From positions 1-62,874 of the forward strand of contig JAFMDN010000005.1 in assembly GCA_017857235.1 (NCBI GenBank): a stretch of DNA of 62,874 bases, read 5' to 3'. Under the pieces are notes generated by a model that was not told the origin of the DNA, ran no database searches, and was given only the letters and a program-made list of their open reading frames with translations. Numbering within the stretch: position 1 is the first letter of the stretch; every line of letters begins with the position of its first letter. A program made the translations under genes and the position numbers. This stretch comes from Methanobacteriota archaeon. GTDB lineage: Archaea > Thermoplasmatota > Thermoplasmata > Thermoplasmatales > GCA-001856825. This document shows positions 45,301-53,470 of the stretch, piece by piece.

Positions 45301-46777
45301 AAATGGCTCAATAATGACGGGAAATATAGTTATAAACAAAGTTGCAAATTATCCTTCCTTAAATACGGTTGCATATCTCAAGCTCGGTAGCTATACTCTA
45401 TTGAGTTACAATTTGGGTAACATTTCATTAGGTAGCGGAACGGTAATTCCAATAACATTTAATACATCAGATATACCCGGAATTATGCATGGGCAGAATC
45501 AGATATCATACCCATTGACTCTGGATCTAGAAACTTCCAATACAACCCCTTATTTCATAAGTTATAATCTAGGTACTTTAACCATTTATGAGAGACCAAA
45601 TTTCTCAGTCACCAATATGACAATTTCACCAGCTCAGCTATTTGAAGGAGAAAATTTCAATATATCATTCACAGTTGTTAACAATGGAGGTTCTTATTTC
45701 AAAGGTCAAGTGCCTTATAAGATAGTTGCATTTACACCAGAACCTTTAGTATTATTAACAAATAATGCAAGCTTATCTCTATATGCAGGTGAGAGTGAAA
45801 TCATAAATGTATCCAATCTGGTTTATAATCAACCTGTAATTGGGACGATCCAAGTTTATCTAAACTATAACCACAAGATATTTACCAAAAATTATGACGA
45901 ATACAACGTAACATTACCTTTTAATGTTCTAGTTCCAAAAATATTGTTTACTTATTCCTTATCAAATCCAACTCCAACATCCGGTCAATCAGTAGTTTTA
46001 GTATTGAGATCGATAAATACTGTTATTAATAAACCGTGGCCAGCCAATTTCAGCCTTACCATTGTATCCAATGGTAAGATAGTATTTGTATATAGTGGCG
46101 AAACATCCTCATCAGGAATAGCGGTTTTAAATGTAAGGTTACCTTATGCAGGAAAATATACATTAACAGTAGTAACTGGAACGGGAAATAATAAGGAAGT
46201 TTATCAATATACCAACTTTATAACTGTAAAACAGGCTCCATTAGTCATTCCTATATATGTATACCCATTGGTTATTTTAGGTGCCCTTGGATTGGCTTTT
46301 GTTGCAGGCGCATCTTACATAAGGAGAAAGACATCAAACTTAATGCAGTGCAGCGTTTGCGGTGCTTTAATACCGGCCGACTCACTTAAGTGTCCAAGAT
46401 GCGGAACTGAATTCGAGAAGGATATGGTTAAATGCAGTGAATGCTCATCATGGATACCTGAAAATTCAAAGTACTGCCCGAATTGCGGTGCAGTTTTCAT
46501 TAGCAAAAAAGATCCTGAATACCAGGTTCTTATAAAGCTTAAAGCTGACTATGATAAATTTGTGAATGAATATAGAGCAAAAGCCAAGATTGTTTTCGGG
46601 GAAAAGATGAGTGAACAAGAATTCCAGAAATGGTGGAAGAGCAATCCGGAATATAAAGGGTTTAGAGAGTGGTTAACTGACAAGGGAGTTTCACCCGATC
46701 TGTCAAATCTGACATCCACAGGACAGAACAAAACTGGAAAATCTGGATCTAAGCTATTTAAGTTATTCAGAAAATAA
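42386..46777 (+). CDS. Giant secreted protein with C-terminal anchor and cytosolic double zinc ribbon
   Basis: The 1463-residue product starts with a signal peptide (VLVIVILLISSLSILSLSNQVSAG). About 1,270 external residues are rich in beta strand and sequons: a parallel-helix-like start (LIVNSTGTLIIENATLYFD) and later CARDB/Ig-like repeats (NVTNTGSQSTGTFNLLI; FTVVNNGGSYFKGQVPY). A membrane helix (YPLVILGALGLAFVAGASYI) is followed by an inside tail with two zinc ribbons (CSVCGALIPADSLKCPRCG and CSECSSWIPENSKYCPNCG). A small charged helical segment (EFQKWWKSNPEYKGFREWL) closes the protein. An outside adhesin joined to an inside binding module suggests signalling or anchoring, but no function was recognised. 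A TTAATAAG box lies ~20-26 nt upstream. Confidence 0.75.
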   Translation: MENKVKTVLVIVILLISSLSILSLSNQVSAGSVIQPNTNIYVNGVMIINESTIDPLTGLPGQYGVRGNLIVNSTGTLIIENATLYFDQDVFHHYKLIVNGTLIMYNAEITVSTESLQPYLLFNASFFGANVKIHNSIIKFPGNVYFQNSNVLIVGTKFSGIQNATSIFNNNRYSFAPTPFFSSSTVYLVNDYFGDFFSPTPINTIMVANLTSNPLSKNFTGTANFSAVQSSLNYPNYMMIDEINLFIVYKSNSESNVSIFTGKYKLGNSSLPSTNNQVISYNLTFMIPSFVPLSKIEESLYSLIYQNNSKGYTDIISENFEIYTNDTFSYYGGYSNYYINLVNSVIYGMNDYFDVNFYNYTVDHGLLKNPLKNGFYLVNSNIYIANLTVNNVTSKPLINQDPPFLVDQNSNVLIYRYIELNLTNYQGYPINHYDAVFYPNEGSASTNSLVSSLNNNFQTQMISMGFLSNQFNYTINGIAKIPVLTDVFNFETNPNTNVFGKYILNSEGIHANVTLPAFPLLSNSTNLRLVNIKTNDTFVNYWITKITEPIYGSNFYIYVNATSFGSSISGNFVIFLNSQEYYSSSNYNLPANSSKAIVLNVPDSLSPGPYNMTLQFFSQTMFSSNQPIKFSIVSHSNVSVILSGAIVPTYSYGGSWISGYGGKVIVNVTNTGSQSTGTFNLLIKVQYPNGTMFYYNSTLELSGSSSYTLQIVLPIVTVLSNGTLKVMARALLSKNVYPANSSRSSLNMTVSVIPRPVVTILSFTQSQTPFIGMPLDGLLQVYANEPINNLILTYDVNGKYGNIQLTQTLNGQQFLPINLSANLFHVGYNYFSIKFNNSTQPYVESISNVAESLYFYPNYSFKIGQSSFILNGNISNYVNFTNLLFIVNTGFNSSSQVPVEILYNGQILFMGNVSSTSLFPINMSVSYSNNMSLTYILDYNDILPSPNGATMYQMSIPIPYYYVISNLPSSMENGSIMTGNIVINKVANYPSLNTVAYLKLGSYTLLSYNLGNISLGSGTVIPITFNTSDIPGIMHGQNQISYPLTLDLETSNTTPYFISYNLGTLTIYERPNFSVTNMTISPAQLFEGENFNISFTVVNNGGSYFKGQVPYKIVAFTPEPLVLLTNNASLSLYAGESEIINVSNLVYNQPVIGTIQVYLNYNHKIFTKNYDEYNVTLPFNVLVPKILFTYSLSNPTPTSGQSVVLVLRSINTVINKPWPANFSLTIVSNGKIVFVYSGETSSSGIAVLNVRLPYAGKYTLTVVTGTGNNKEVYQYTNFITVKQAPLVIPIYVYPLVILGALGLAFVAGASYIRRKTSNLMQCSVCGALIPADSLKCPRCGTEFEKDMVKCSECSSWIPENSKYCPNCGAVFISKKDPEYQVLIKLKADYDKFVNEYRAKAKIVFGEKMSEQEFQKWWKSNPEYKGFREWLTDKGVSPDLSNLTSTGQNKTGKSGSKLFKLFRK

Positions 46778-47490
46778 TTTATTTAATTTATATCATTTCT
46801 ATTTGTCTAATACATTTTCATGAATTTTTAGCCCTCTCTTCCCGGCAGTGATCTCATTTAAAATGTTCTGCTATTATTAATCCAGTCCTATAATAATTTT
46901 ATCATCTATTAATTTCTGAAAATCAGACCGATTTATTCCATTTTCTGACAATTATTTTTAAACGGCATCTCATCCCGCGGTGTTTATATAAATAATGGAT
47001 AGACTTCTATCAAGTGTATTGTCATTTTATTAAAAAGTCATCTACTCCATAACTTTTCAAATATTCTGTTATCTCAATAAATATTTTATCGGATGTTATT
47101 TGGTAGGCCCTAAAAATAAATTCATTAAAAAGCAGCCTAGCCCATATTTTTGCTAATGGGCGAGTCGTTATAGATATATATAATTTCTTAAATTTACAAG
47201 TAATTTGAGAAAGGCAAAAATGCATTACTTTCTTGCTCATTTTGAGTTCGTTCAACCAGCATATCTTCTGTTTTCAAATATCCATTAGAAGTTTTAGAAA
47301 GATCCTCTATAAGATCCAAAATTTTGCTTAAATTGATTTTGGGATGAGATCTATTGATTTTTAGCCATTTCTCTTCGTTAGCAGTTTCGAATCTCAAATA
47401 CTAATTGCATGTAGTTATATTTTTTGAAGCACTGAATCTTCCCCTTATTATCCGTGCGATTCAAAATATTCGGTCTTGGGAATAATAAAT
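46778..47490. other. A/T-rich intergenic stretch with gene remnants only
   Basis: About 700 nt without an intact gene. The left part (46778-47021) is non-coding, with several T-rich runs and a TATATAAATAA box near 46985. The right part holds the broken minus-strand frames described separately. No RNA gene, repeat or insertion-sequence end was recognised. Confidence 0.5.
47022..47410 (-). pseudogene. Possible frameshifted small gene remnant
   Basis: Three minus-strand frames follow one another in order with small overlaps: MQLVFEIRNC from 47410, then RFETANEEKWLKINRSHPKI from 47397, then NELKMSKKVMHF from 47255 to the stop at 47022. Joined by two frame changes they would make a ~125-residue protein with helical, basic composition unlike an antisense shadow. 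The parent family was not recognised. The frames may equally be chance open stretches in A/T-rich DNA, and no start other than TTG supports the two longer ones. Confidence 0.25.
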
Positions 47491-48333
47491 TTAAAATTGG
47501 GATTGTGAAACAAATATTGTATAAACTTGTAGGTTGACAAAACCTATTCCACTAAATGAAAGCATTAACTCACCATTGTGGAAAGAAGGTATTAGGCTAA
47601 AAGAATTTGCAGTCTGATTTAGATAAGAATAAAAATACCTATTCAAGAATTGATATGAGTTTGCCTTTATAATTAAACTAGATCCATCAACCATAAAGGC
47701 ATAACTGTTTCTTGCCAAGGTTTCCAAACTTATAGTCACTGGACTCCCACTTCCCAAAATTAAGGGCCCACCAACTAAGTTTATAAGAGTTATAGTAATA
47801 TTTGGATGTGATTCCACCGGGGTGTTGATTGAAAAAAGTTCGCTTTCCATCACACTACCTATTTTGCCACCGCTCCCAACCTGATTGAAAATTAATGATG
47901 AATATTCATAAACATATTCCTCATCCGTAAAATATCTATTATTTGTATAAACTTGTATAGAACCACCTACTGTGACATTGGTATTATTATATATAACGGA
48001 TATAGTTCCTTCGCCATTGGTACCTGTAGGTGGAGTTATATTTATCGATCCATAGGTTGGTGTGGAAAATAGTGGTACATAATTAGATGCTAGGTCAAAT
48101 GGCACTAAAAGGATTGATTGTGCCTTATAATTAGAAATAAGAAATGATATATCACTTGTGAGCTGTACCATACTATTTAAAATTCCTTCACTGTATTGCT
48201 CTTCATAAGATTGCATGGTGGCAGGGACATATGTTGTAATTACTATTCCCAGTACAGTGACGAATATAAGTATTGCAAATATAGTACCAACAGCACTGGC
48301 TACCCCTTCCTCTTTATACAATACTTGATTCAT
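47491..48333 (-). CDS. Pilin-like protein with class III signal peptide
   Basis: The 280-residue product starts with a short leader ending in YKEEG and then VASAVGTIFAILIFVTVLGIVITTYVP, the archaeal class III (type IV pilin) pattern with predicted cleavage after Gly. The rest is a beta-rich external domain with sequons (NNTNVTVGGSIQVYTNN). It is the last gene of the pilus operon, overlapping the second ATPase by 4 nt (ATGA) with ribosome-binding site GGAGAGGAT. It is likely a minor or major pilus subunit. Its signal resembles that of the giant protein at 642. Confidence 0.82.
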   Translation of the reverse strand: MNQVLYKEEGVASAVGTIFAILIFVTVLGIVITTYVPATMQSYEEQYSEGILNSMVQLTSDISFLISNYKAQSILLVPFDLASNYVPLFSTPTYGSINITPPTGTNGEGTISVIYNNTNVTVGGSIQVYTNNRYFTDEEYVYEYSSLIFNQVGSGGKIGSVMESELFSINTPVESHPNITITLINLVGGPLILGSGSPVTISLETLARNSYAFMVDGSSLIIKANSYQFLNRYFYSYLNQTANSFSLIPSFHNGELMLSFSGIGFVNLQVYTIFVSQSQF

Positions 48334-49931
48334 GGTATATCCTCTCCAAGAACCTGTCTTAAGTTATCAAGAAATTCTCTCTCATTTCTGTTGTATTGAT
48401 ATATCACATTTACAAAGTCTCTAAAATTATTTATACCAATGAGTTCCATATAATCGAATATCTTTTCCCTTCTCTTGAGTTCTATATCAATTCTTGACTG
48501 ACTCCAGTTTCTAATATTCTTTATTTTATCTAGAACATAGGAATGACCCATGTATCTAAATTCATCAAATGTTTGTTCCCAGGAGTAAACACGATTAATA
48601 TTTAACTCATCAGAAGATGATTCAGGTACGATTTCAGATATATCCTTTATTCTTCTAGTTAATTTACCTTCAACTTTTACCTGTCCTTGAAGTATAACGA
48701 GGTCCAGAGAAGTCAACATAACCCTAGGTAAGTTTATGGGTTCGCTCTCTAATCTGTGTACCATAGCTCTAATTTCATCCGCGTGGAAAGTAGTATACGC
48801 TGTATGACCAGTAGCCATTGCCTGGAAGACTGTATAGGCCTCCTGGCCCCTGACCTCTCCTACAACTATATAGTTCGGTCTCTGTCTTAATGCGGCAACT
48901 AGCAGGTCAAACATATTCACTTCTCCAACCCTCTTATTAGTTATGGGGTTTACCTCACCTATTCCCGGTTTAGTTACTGCCGGTATCCAATTCTCATGAG
49001 GAATATTAATTTCTCTTGTATCTTCAATGCTTATAATCTTTTTTCCAGGGGGAATAAAGAGCAATAAAGTGTTTAATGTAGTTGTTTTACCGGATGCTGT
49101 TCCTCCGACTACAAAGGCTGACATTCCATGCTCCACAGCTAACCATAGAAAAGAAAGCATCTTCTTATCCAAAGTTTTAAGTTTGACCAGATCAAGTGGT
49201 GTGAACGGGCTTTCCTTAAATCTTCTTATGGTAAATGTTGAACCCTTCTTTGTGACTTCTCGGCTCAATGTTGCCTGAAGTCTAGAGCTGTCAGGTAGAC
49301 TGCAATCTACCATTGGATTGGCAACCGATATATGCTTACCAGATTTCTGCACAATCCATACGACATAAGTATCTAAATCTTCATCGGACTCAAATTGTAC
49401 GTTCGATTTCATGGAACCGTATCTTCTGTGGTAAATGAATACTGGAAGCCTTGGGCCATCGCATGAAATATCTTCTATATCGGGGTCTATCATCATCACC
49501 TGTATGGGGCCATAGCCGACAAAGTCTCTGAATATGTAATAAAAAATTTTCTCCTTATCAAGGTTAGAAATGGCCAGGGATTTCTCTATAACGTATTTAT
49601 CAATTATATCTCTAATAAAATTAGCCTTCCTCTCATTACTACTAAATGAATCATTTATTGAATATACTATGAAGTCTTTTATTGACTTTATTATATTCTT
49701 TAGAACGTCCGATATAGGCGGTTCCTGAACAAAATATATCATTTCGCTTGTTTCCTTGTTCTGAACTATTGAAACCCTAGAGTATGGTTTTTCTATATCC
49801 TTTTTTTCTAAAACATACCATTCCTTTCCCCATGTTATTTCAGGGTTAATGTCCTCGGATATGTTAGAATAGAAAATCCCTCGCTGCTTTATGGGTTTTC
49901 TTCCTATTATGAGACCGGTGGTTAAATCCAT
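48330..49931 (-). CDS. Type II/IV secretion (pilus assembly) ATPase, second copy
   Basis: The 533-residue GspE/TadA/FlaI-like ATPase has Walker A GGTASGKTTTLNTLL, an acidic box ISIEDTREINIPHENW, and the Walker B/His-box region RQRPNYIVVGEVRGQEAYTVF with ATGHTAYTTFHAD. The N-terminal domain carries DPDIEDISCDGPRLPVFIYH, also typical of the family. All catalytic elements look intact. It powers pilin extension or retraction through the platform proteins encoded just upstream. The start follows GGAGGTG. It is a paralogue of the first ATPase of the operon. Confidence 0.93.
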   Translation of the reverse strand: MDLTTGLIIGRKPIKQRGIFYSNISEDINPEITWGKEWYVLEKKDIEKPYSRVSIVQNKETSEMIYFVQEPPISDVLKNIIKSIKDFIVYSINDSFSSNERKANFIRDIIDKYVIEKSLAISNLDKEKIFYYIFRDFVGYGPIQVMMIDPDIEDISCDGPRLPVFIYHRRYGSMKSNVQFESDEDLDTYVVWIVQKSGKHISVANPMVDCSLPDSSRLQATLSREVTKKGSTFTIRRFKESPFTPLDLVKLKTLDKKMLSFLWLAVEHGMSAFVVGGTASGKTTTLNTLLLFIPPGKKIISIEDTREINIPHENWIPAVTKPGIGEVNPITNKRVGEVNMFDLLVAALRQRPNYIVVGEVRGQEAYTVFQAMATGHTAYTTFHADEIRAMVHRLESEPINLPRVMLTSLDLVILQGQVKVEGKLTRRIKDISEIVPESSSDELNINRVYSWEQTFDEFRYMGHSYVLDKIKNIRNWSQSRIDIELKRREKIFDYMELIGINNFRDFVNVIYQYNRNEREFLDNLRQVLGEDIP

Positions 49932-50780
49932 CTAAACACCTCCAAGCAAAAGCAAGAATATGTATCCTGATATCGCAAGGGCAGCGGCCATAATAAATCC
50001 ACTTTCATATCTCCCATCTTTAAGGACACCGGCCATAATACCGTCCCCTACTGCGCTAATCAAAACTGCAGCTGCGAATATTAATTTTACATATGGAATT
50101 ATTGAGACATTAATTGAAGCTATGCTGTTAGAGGCTACATTACCTGTTATACTACCTGCTGATTTTATCATTTCAGGGAAGAACTGAACATTCAATATCA
50201 GTATTGTTACGAGAAATACACCAAATGATATTAGAAGAACTACATTGTAAGTTCCCAACTGACTATATTTTTCCTTCGTTAATTGTTGTACTTCTCTGGC
50301 GTATTGAGCAACTTTGCTAAGGACATCTGAAACGTTTCCCCCTGCTTCATTAGCTTTAATAATAGTACCAACGACCCTCTCTGTTAAAGGAGTCCTCGTC
50401 CTTTCAAGAAAGTCTTCCAGAGCTATGCTCACAGGGACCCCCCATTCTAGCTGACCTGCCATCTTTTTAATGTCATTTGTCAAAATTCCATATTTTCCTT
50501 TCGATGTTGATATTATGGCATCTGCCAATGTCATCCCAAATCTGCTGGCTTCTGCTACATCTTGAAGGAAATCGGGTATTCTGTTCTCTATTTCCCTTAT
50601 TCTCCTAATATAAATATAATCGATTATGCCTGATGGTATAAGGGCTATCGCAATAGAGAAAACAATTAAATCTAGAAGGATCTCAACAGAAATTAAGTTG
50701 TAAAGATATAAAAGTGCACCTAAAATAGATATTACTGAAGCCAAAGCTATGGATACCATCAGTACTATTTTGTTAATCAT
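49932..50780 (-). CDS. Pilus platform membrane protein (TadC/FlaJ-like, T2SF domain), B copy
   Basis: The ~282-residue inner-membrane protein has N-terminal helices (IALASVISILGALLYLYNL; LLDLIVFSIAIALIPSG), a cytoplasmic T2SF domain (EIENRIPDFLQDVAEASRFGMTLADAI; NEAGGNVSDVLSKVAQYARE) and C-terminal helices. Platform proteins couple the ATPase to pilin movement. The ATG at 50780 (MINKIV) is preferred because GGAGG sits 7 nt upstream and it overlaps the previous stop as ATGA; the track's 50816 start lies inside the neighbour. Confidence 0.88.
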   Translation of the reverse strand: MINKIVLMVSIALASVISILGALLYLYNLISVEILLDLIVFSIAIALIPSGIIDYIYIRRIREIENRIPDFLQDVAEASRFGMTLADAIISTSKGKYGILTNDIKKMAGQLEWGVPVSIALEDFLERTRTPLTERVVGTIIKANEAGGNVSDVLSKVAQYAREVQQLTKEKYSQLGTYNVVLLISFGVFLVTILILNVQFFPEMIKSAGSITGNVASNSIASINVSIIPYVKLIFAAAVLISAVGDGIMAGVLKDGRYESGFIMAAALAISGYIFLLLLGGV

Positions 50781-51793
50781 ATGGCGACCTCCTTGGATAC
50801 GCTTGCCATTATCCAAATAAATACTCCCATTATAACCGGTATAACCAAGAAAACAAACACAGATAGTAATACAATTGTGCTTGATCCAGCCGAACCTGAA
50901 ATAACTCCCATTATTGCTAAAATTATTATCAAGAAAAGTGGGAATGCTACGCCAACGGTGACATATGTTTCTGCAAATAACCCAACATTTTCAGCATTTC
51001 TCCTGAGAGCTATTCTCAATTCGTTTTGATACTCTTCTGCTTTGCTTATGAAATATGGCTTGAGTCTGCCACCTGTTGTCGAAGTTGTAATAACTCCCTG
51101 TAAGAATTCCTGCCATCTTGTTGATGGGCTGTATCTAGCAGCTTCACCCAAAGCAGTTAATATATCCATTCCAAATAATTCAGTATTTCTTGTAATTCTT
51201 AAAGCCTCTTTTCTAATTTCTCCGTATTCTGGTCTTTTAGCTAATTCTTTAAATATAACGTAAACCGGAACATCAGCAGAAGCCATTGAAGCAATGAATG
51301 ACATTGCCCCACCTAAATTTGCATCTATTTTTTTCTTCCTACTACCTGCGACAGATTGAGGATAATAGATATAAACCAGGTAGGTAATCCAGCTAGACAA
51401 AGGTATCAAGATGAGTATAAAAATATTTAAAATTATGTTGACTCTTAATATTAGCATTATTAAAAGGATTAAAACCGAAATTGCACCAACCAAAAGAGAG
51501 GTCAGGAGGGCACTTGCAATATATTCTTCAGCCCTAATATCAATTGCTGCCATCTTCAATGAATTTTGCAAACTAACCTGAGACTTGAAATTTCTTCCCT
51601 GTATGATTTTACTAAACAGTTTCCAGGCTAGTTTATAATAAGGCGAGAGCGTGGTATTTCCATAATAGCTGCCCTTAATACCTCTTACCTTATGCGCTTC
51701 ATATTTTAGCTTATTTCCTGATTCGTAGGTTTGAAGAAATTTTGATTTTTTTACTTTAAGGCGGTCAAATATTGAACTGCTCAAAATCCTCAC
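50777..51793 (-). CDS. Pilus platform membrane protein (TadB/FlaJ-like, T2SF domain), A copy
   Basis: The 338-residue product has a basic cytoplasmic N-terminus (~100 residues), two helices (ASALLTSLLVGAISVLILLIM), a T2SF domain (KIDANLGGAMSFIASMASADVPVYVIFKELA; TTSTTGGRLKPYFISKAEEYQ) and two C-terminal helices. With the B copy it would form a hetero-oligomeric platform as in Tad systems. It starts with GTG overlapping the first ATPase by 29 nt; a TTG nine bases further on is an alternative start. Confidence 0.88.
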   Translation of the reverse strand: MRILSSSIFDRLKVKKSKFLQTYESGNKLKYEAHKVRGIKGSYYGNTTLSPYYKLAWKLFSKIIQGRNFKSQVSLQNSLKMAAIDIRAEEYIASALLTSLLVGAISVLILLIMLILRVNIILNIFILILIPLSSWITYLVYIYYPQSVAGSRKKKIDANLGGAMSFIASMASADVPVYVIFKELAKRPEYGEIRKEALRITRNTELFGMDILTALGEAARYSPSTRWQEFLQGVITTSTTGGRLKPYFISKAEEYQNELRIALRRNAENVGLFAETYVTVGVAFPLFLIIILAIMGVISGSAGSSTIVLLSVFVFLVIPVIMGVFIWIMASVSKEVAI

Positions 51794-53423
51794 CCCACTT
51801 TTCTTTCATCTTCTCTCTTATTAGGTTGGAATAATCAATAGGATTTCTATAATATTCATTGATGTATTTCCATATTTCCAAATAATCAGTAATGCCTTCC
51901 CTTGTTAAGTAATCGATTAATAGTACTCTCCTCCTGAACTCTTCTTCGACCTTTTCCTCTGTCATATTTTTAATATCCCCAATATATCTAAAAAGATCTG
52001 GCGAACCCTTCATTTCAATCTTGTCATTTTTCACGTTCCATTCAAATACTGTGTTTGTTTCTATTTCGTCACTGTCAATATCATAACCTGTAATTTCATG
52101 CATGAATTTTATCCTTCTAACCAATTGATTTCTATATCTAACTTGCATTTGAACAGAGACATTATTCAGTGAAGTAAGCATTATTTTTGGTATGTTAATT
52201 GGCTTATTTGTCAATCTTGAAACCATGGATTTTATGGATTCGGCATGCATAGTGCCATATGTTATGTGACCGGTTGCCATTGCCTGAAAGAGGTTGTATG
52301 CTTCCTGACCTCTAACTTCACCAACTATTATGTAATTCGGTCTCTGTCTTAATGCTGCCCTTACTAGATCAAACATATCAATCTCGCCTATTCCCTTTCC
52401 AGTTGATAGGCCCTTTTCCGTAGTTCCGCTCCTAGTTGTCGATGCAATCCAGTTAAGATGGGGAAGATTTATTTCTCTTGTATCTTCAATGCTGACAATC
52501 TTAGCATTTGGTGGTATAAATAAAGAAAGTGCATTTAGAGTTGAAGTTTTCCCTGCGCCAGTTCCTCCTAAAACCATTGCATTTCTGCCATGTTCAACCA
52601 TCATCCACATGTATGCTACCAGTTCGGAACTAGCTGTTCTTCTAATTACAAGATCAATAGGAGTAAATGGCGTCTCCCTGAAAAGTCTAATTGTAAATGT
52701 ACCGCCCTTTGCTGTAACTTCATCACCAAAAGTCGCATTAATTCTATTACCTTCAGGTGTTGATGCGTCCAATATTGGTTCCGAAACAGAAATTTGCTTA
52801 TTCCCTTTTTGTGCTAAATATACAATAAAACTGTTGAGTTTTTCAGGGGTTTCAAATACAATATTGGTTTTCAAATTCTCATATTTACGATGGTAGACAT
52901 ACACTGGAATGTTGACACCATCACAGGATATGTCTTCTATATTGGGGTCTTTCATTAGGGGATCAATTACTGAATAACCTAAAAAGTCCCTGATCAAATA
53001 ATACTCCACCTTCCTTAAAGTAACGCTATCTATCCAAAGCTCTCTAGTTCTTATGAAATCTCTTACCGTTTCTTTAATAAATTCTTCTTTATCCTTGACT
53101 TCCTCAATATTTTCAATAATGTGAGTAACACTTTCCAAACCTGTTTTTAACGTATCAAGTAGATTGGAATCCCTGATGGTTAGCAGAGGCTCGCTAACCC
53201 AGTATATGTTCTCATTGGTTAGCTTATCTGTTAAAATATTAACATATGAATATGGTTCCCTTATTGGATACCTTTCCTGTGAATAAAATCTTGAGTGATC
53301 ATAATTTTCTGAATTGGATATGTTTTGCTCTATGATCATCGACCCTTTGCTATCCCTTTTTTTGAGAGGAGTGTTAATTAAATATACAGGAATAATATTA
53401 ATTTTAGGTAACAATCTAGGCAC
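51765..53423 (-). CDS. Type II/IV secretion (pilus assembly) ATPase, first copy
   Basis: The 552-residue paralogue of the second ATPase has Walker A GGTGAGKTSTLNALSLF, acidic box VSIEDTREINLPHLNW, RQRPNYIIVGEVRGQEAYNLF and ATGHITYGTMHAES, all intact. The N-terminal ~90 residues differ from those of the second copy (IIPVYLINTPLKKRDSKG). It heads the five-gene operon ATPase-platform-platform-ATPase-pilin. The start is GTG, supported by the symmetric TATA-like ACTTATAAGT at 53444-53453, which lies 21-30 nt upstream. Confidence 0.92.
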   Translation of the reverse strand: MPRLLPKINIIPVYLINTPLKKRDSKGSMIIEQNISNSENYDHSRFYSQERYPIREPYSYVNILTDKLTNENIYWVSEPLLTIRDSNLLDTLKTGLESVTHIIENIEEVKDKEEFIKETVRDFIRTRELWIDSVTLRKVEYYLIRDFLGYSVIDPLMKDPNIEDISCDGVNIPVYVYHRKYENLKTNIVFETPEKLNSFIVYLAQKGNKQISVSEPILDASTPEGNRINATFGDEVTAKGGTFTIRLFRETPFTPIDLVIRRTASSELVAYMWMMVEHGRNAMVLGGTGAGKTSTLNALSLFIPPNAKIVSIEDTREINLPHLNWIASTTRSGTTEKGLSTGKGIGEIDMFDLVRAALRQRPNYIIVGEVRGQEAYNLFQAMATGHITYGTMHAESIKSMVSRLTNKPINIPKIMLTSLNNVSVQMQVRYRNQLVRRIKFMHEITGYDIDSDEIETNTVFEWNVKNDKIEMKGSPDLFRYIGDIKNMTEEKVEEEFRRRVLLIDYLTREGITDYLEIWKYINEYYRNPIDYSNLIREKMKEKWGEDFEQFNI

Positions 53424-53443
53424 GTTATGTTATTATACAATTT

Positions 53444-53453
53444 ACTTATAAGT
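53444..53453 (-). promoter_or_regulatory. TATA-like promoter of the pilus operon
   Basis: ACTTATAAGT, a perfect 10-base palindrome, lies 21-30 nt before the GTG start of the first ATPase. The spacing fits a leaderless archaeal transcript. It lies between the operon and the polB gene end. Confidence 0.5.
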
Positions 53454-53470
53454 TTTTCTATCGCAAAAGT

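Noticed and set aside
47160-47490. Insertion-sequence ends or transposase in the 46.8-47.5 kb gap
   Set aside because: No terminal inverted repeats, target duplication or transposase motifs were seen.
52489-52896. 135-residue plus-strand ORF inside the first secretion ATPase
   Set aside because: It is antisense to the Walker A and acidic-box region, and the equivalent strand of the second ATPase shows a similar shadow (49027..49278), as expected from conserved coding on the other strand.
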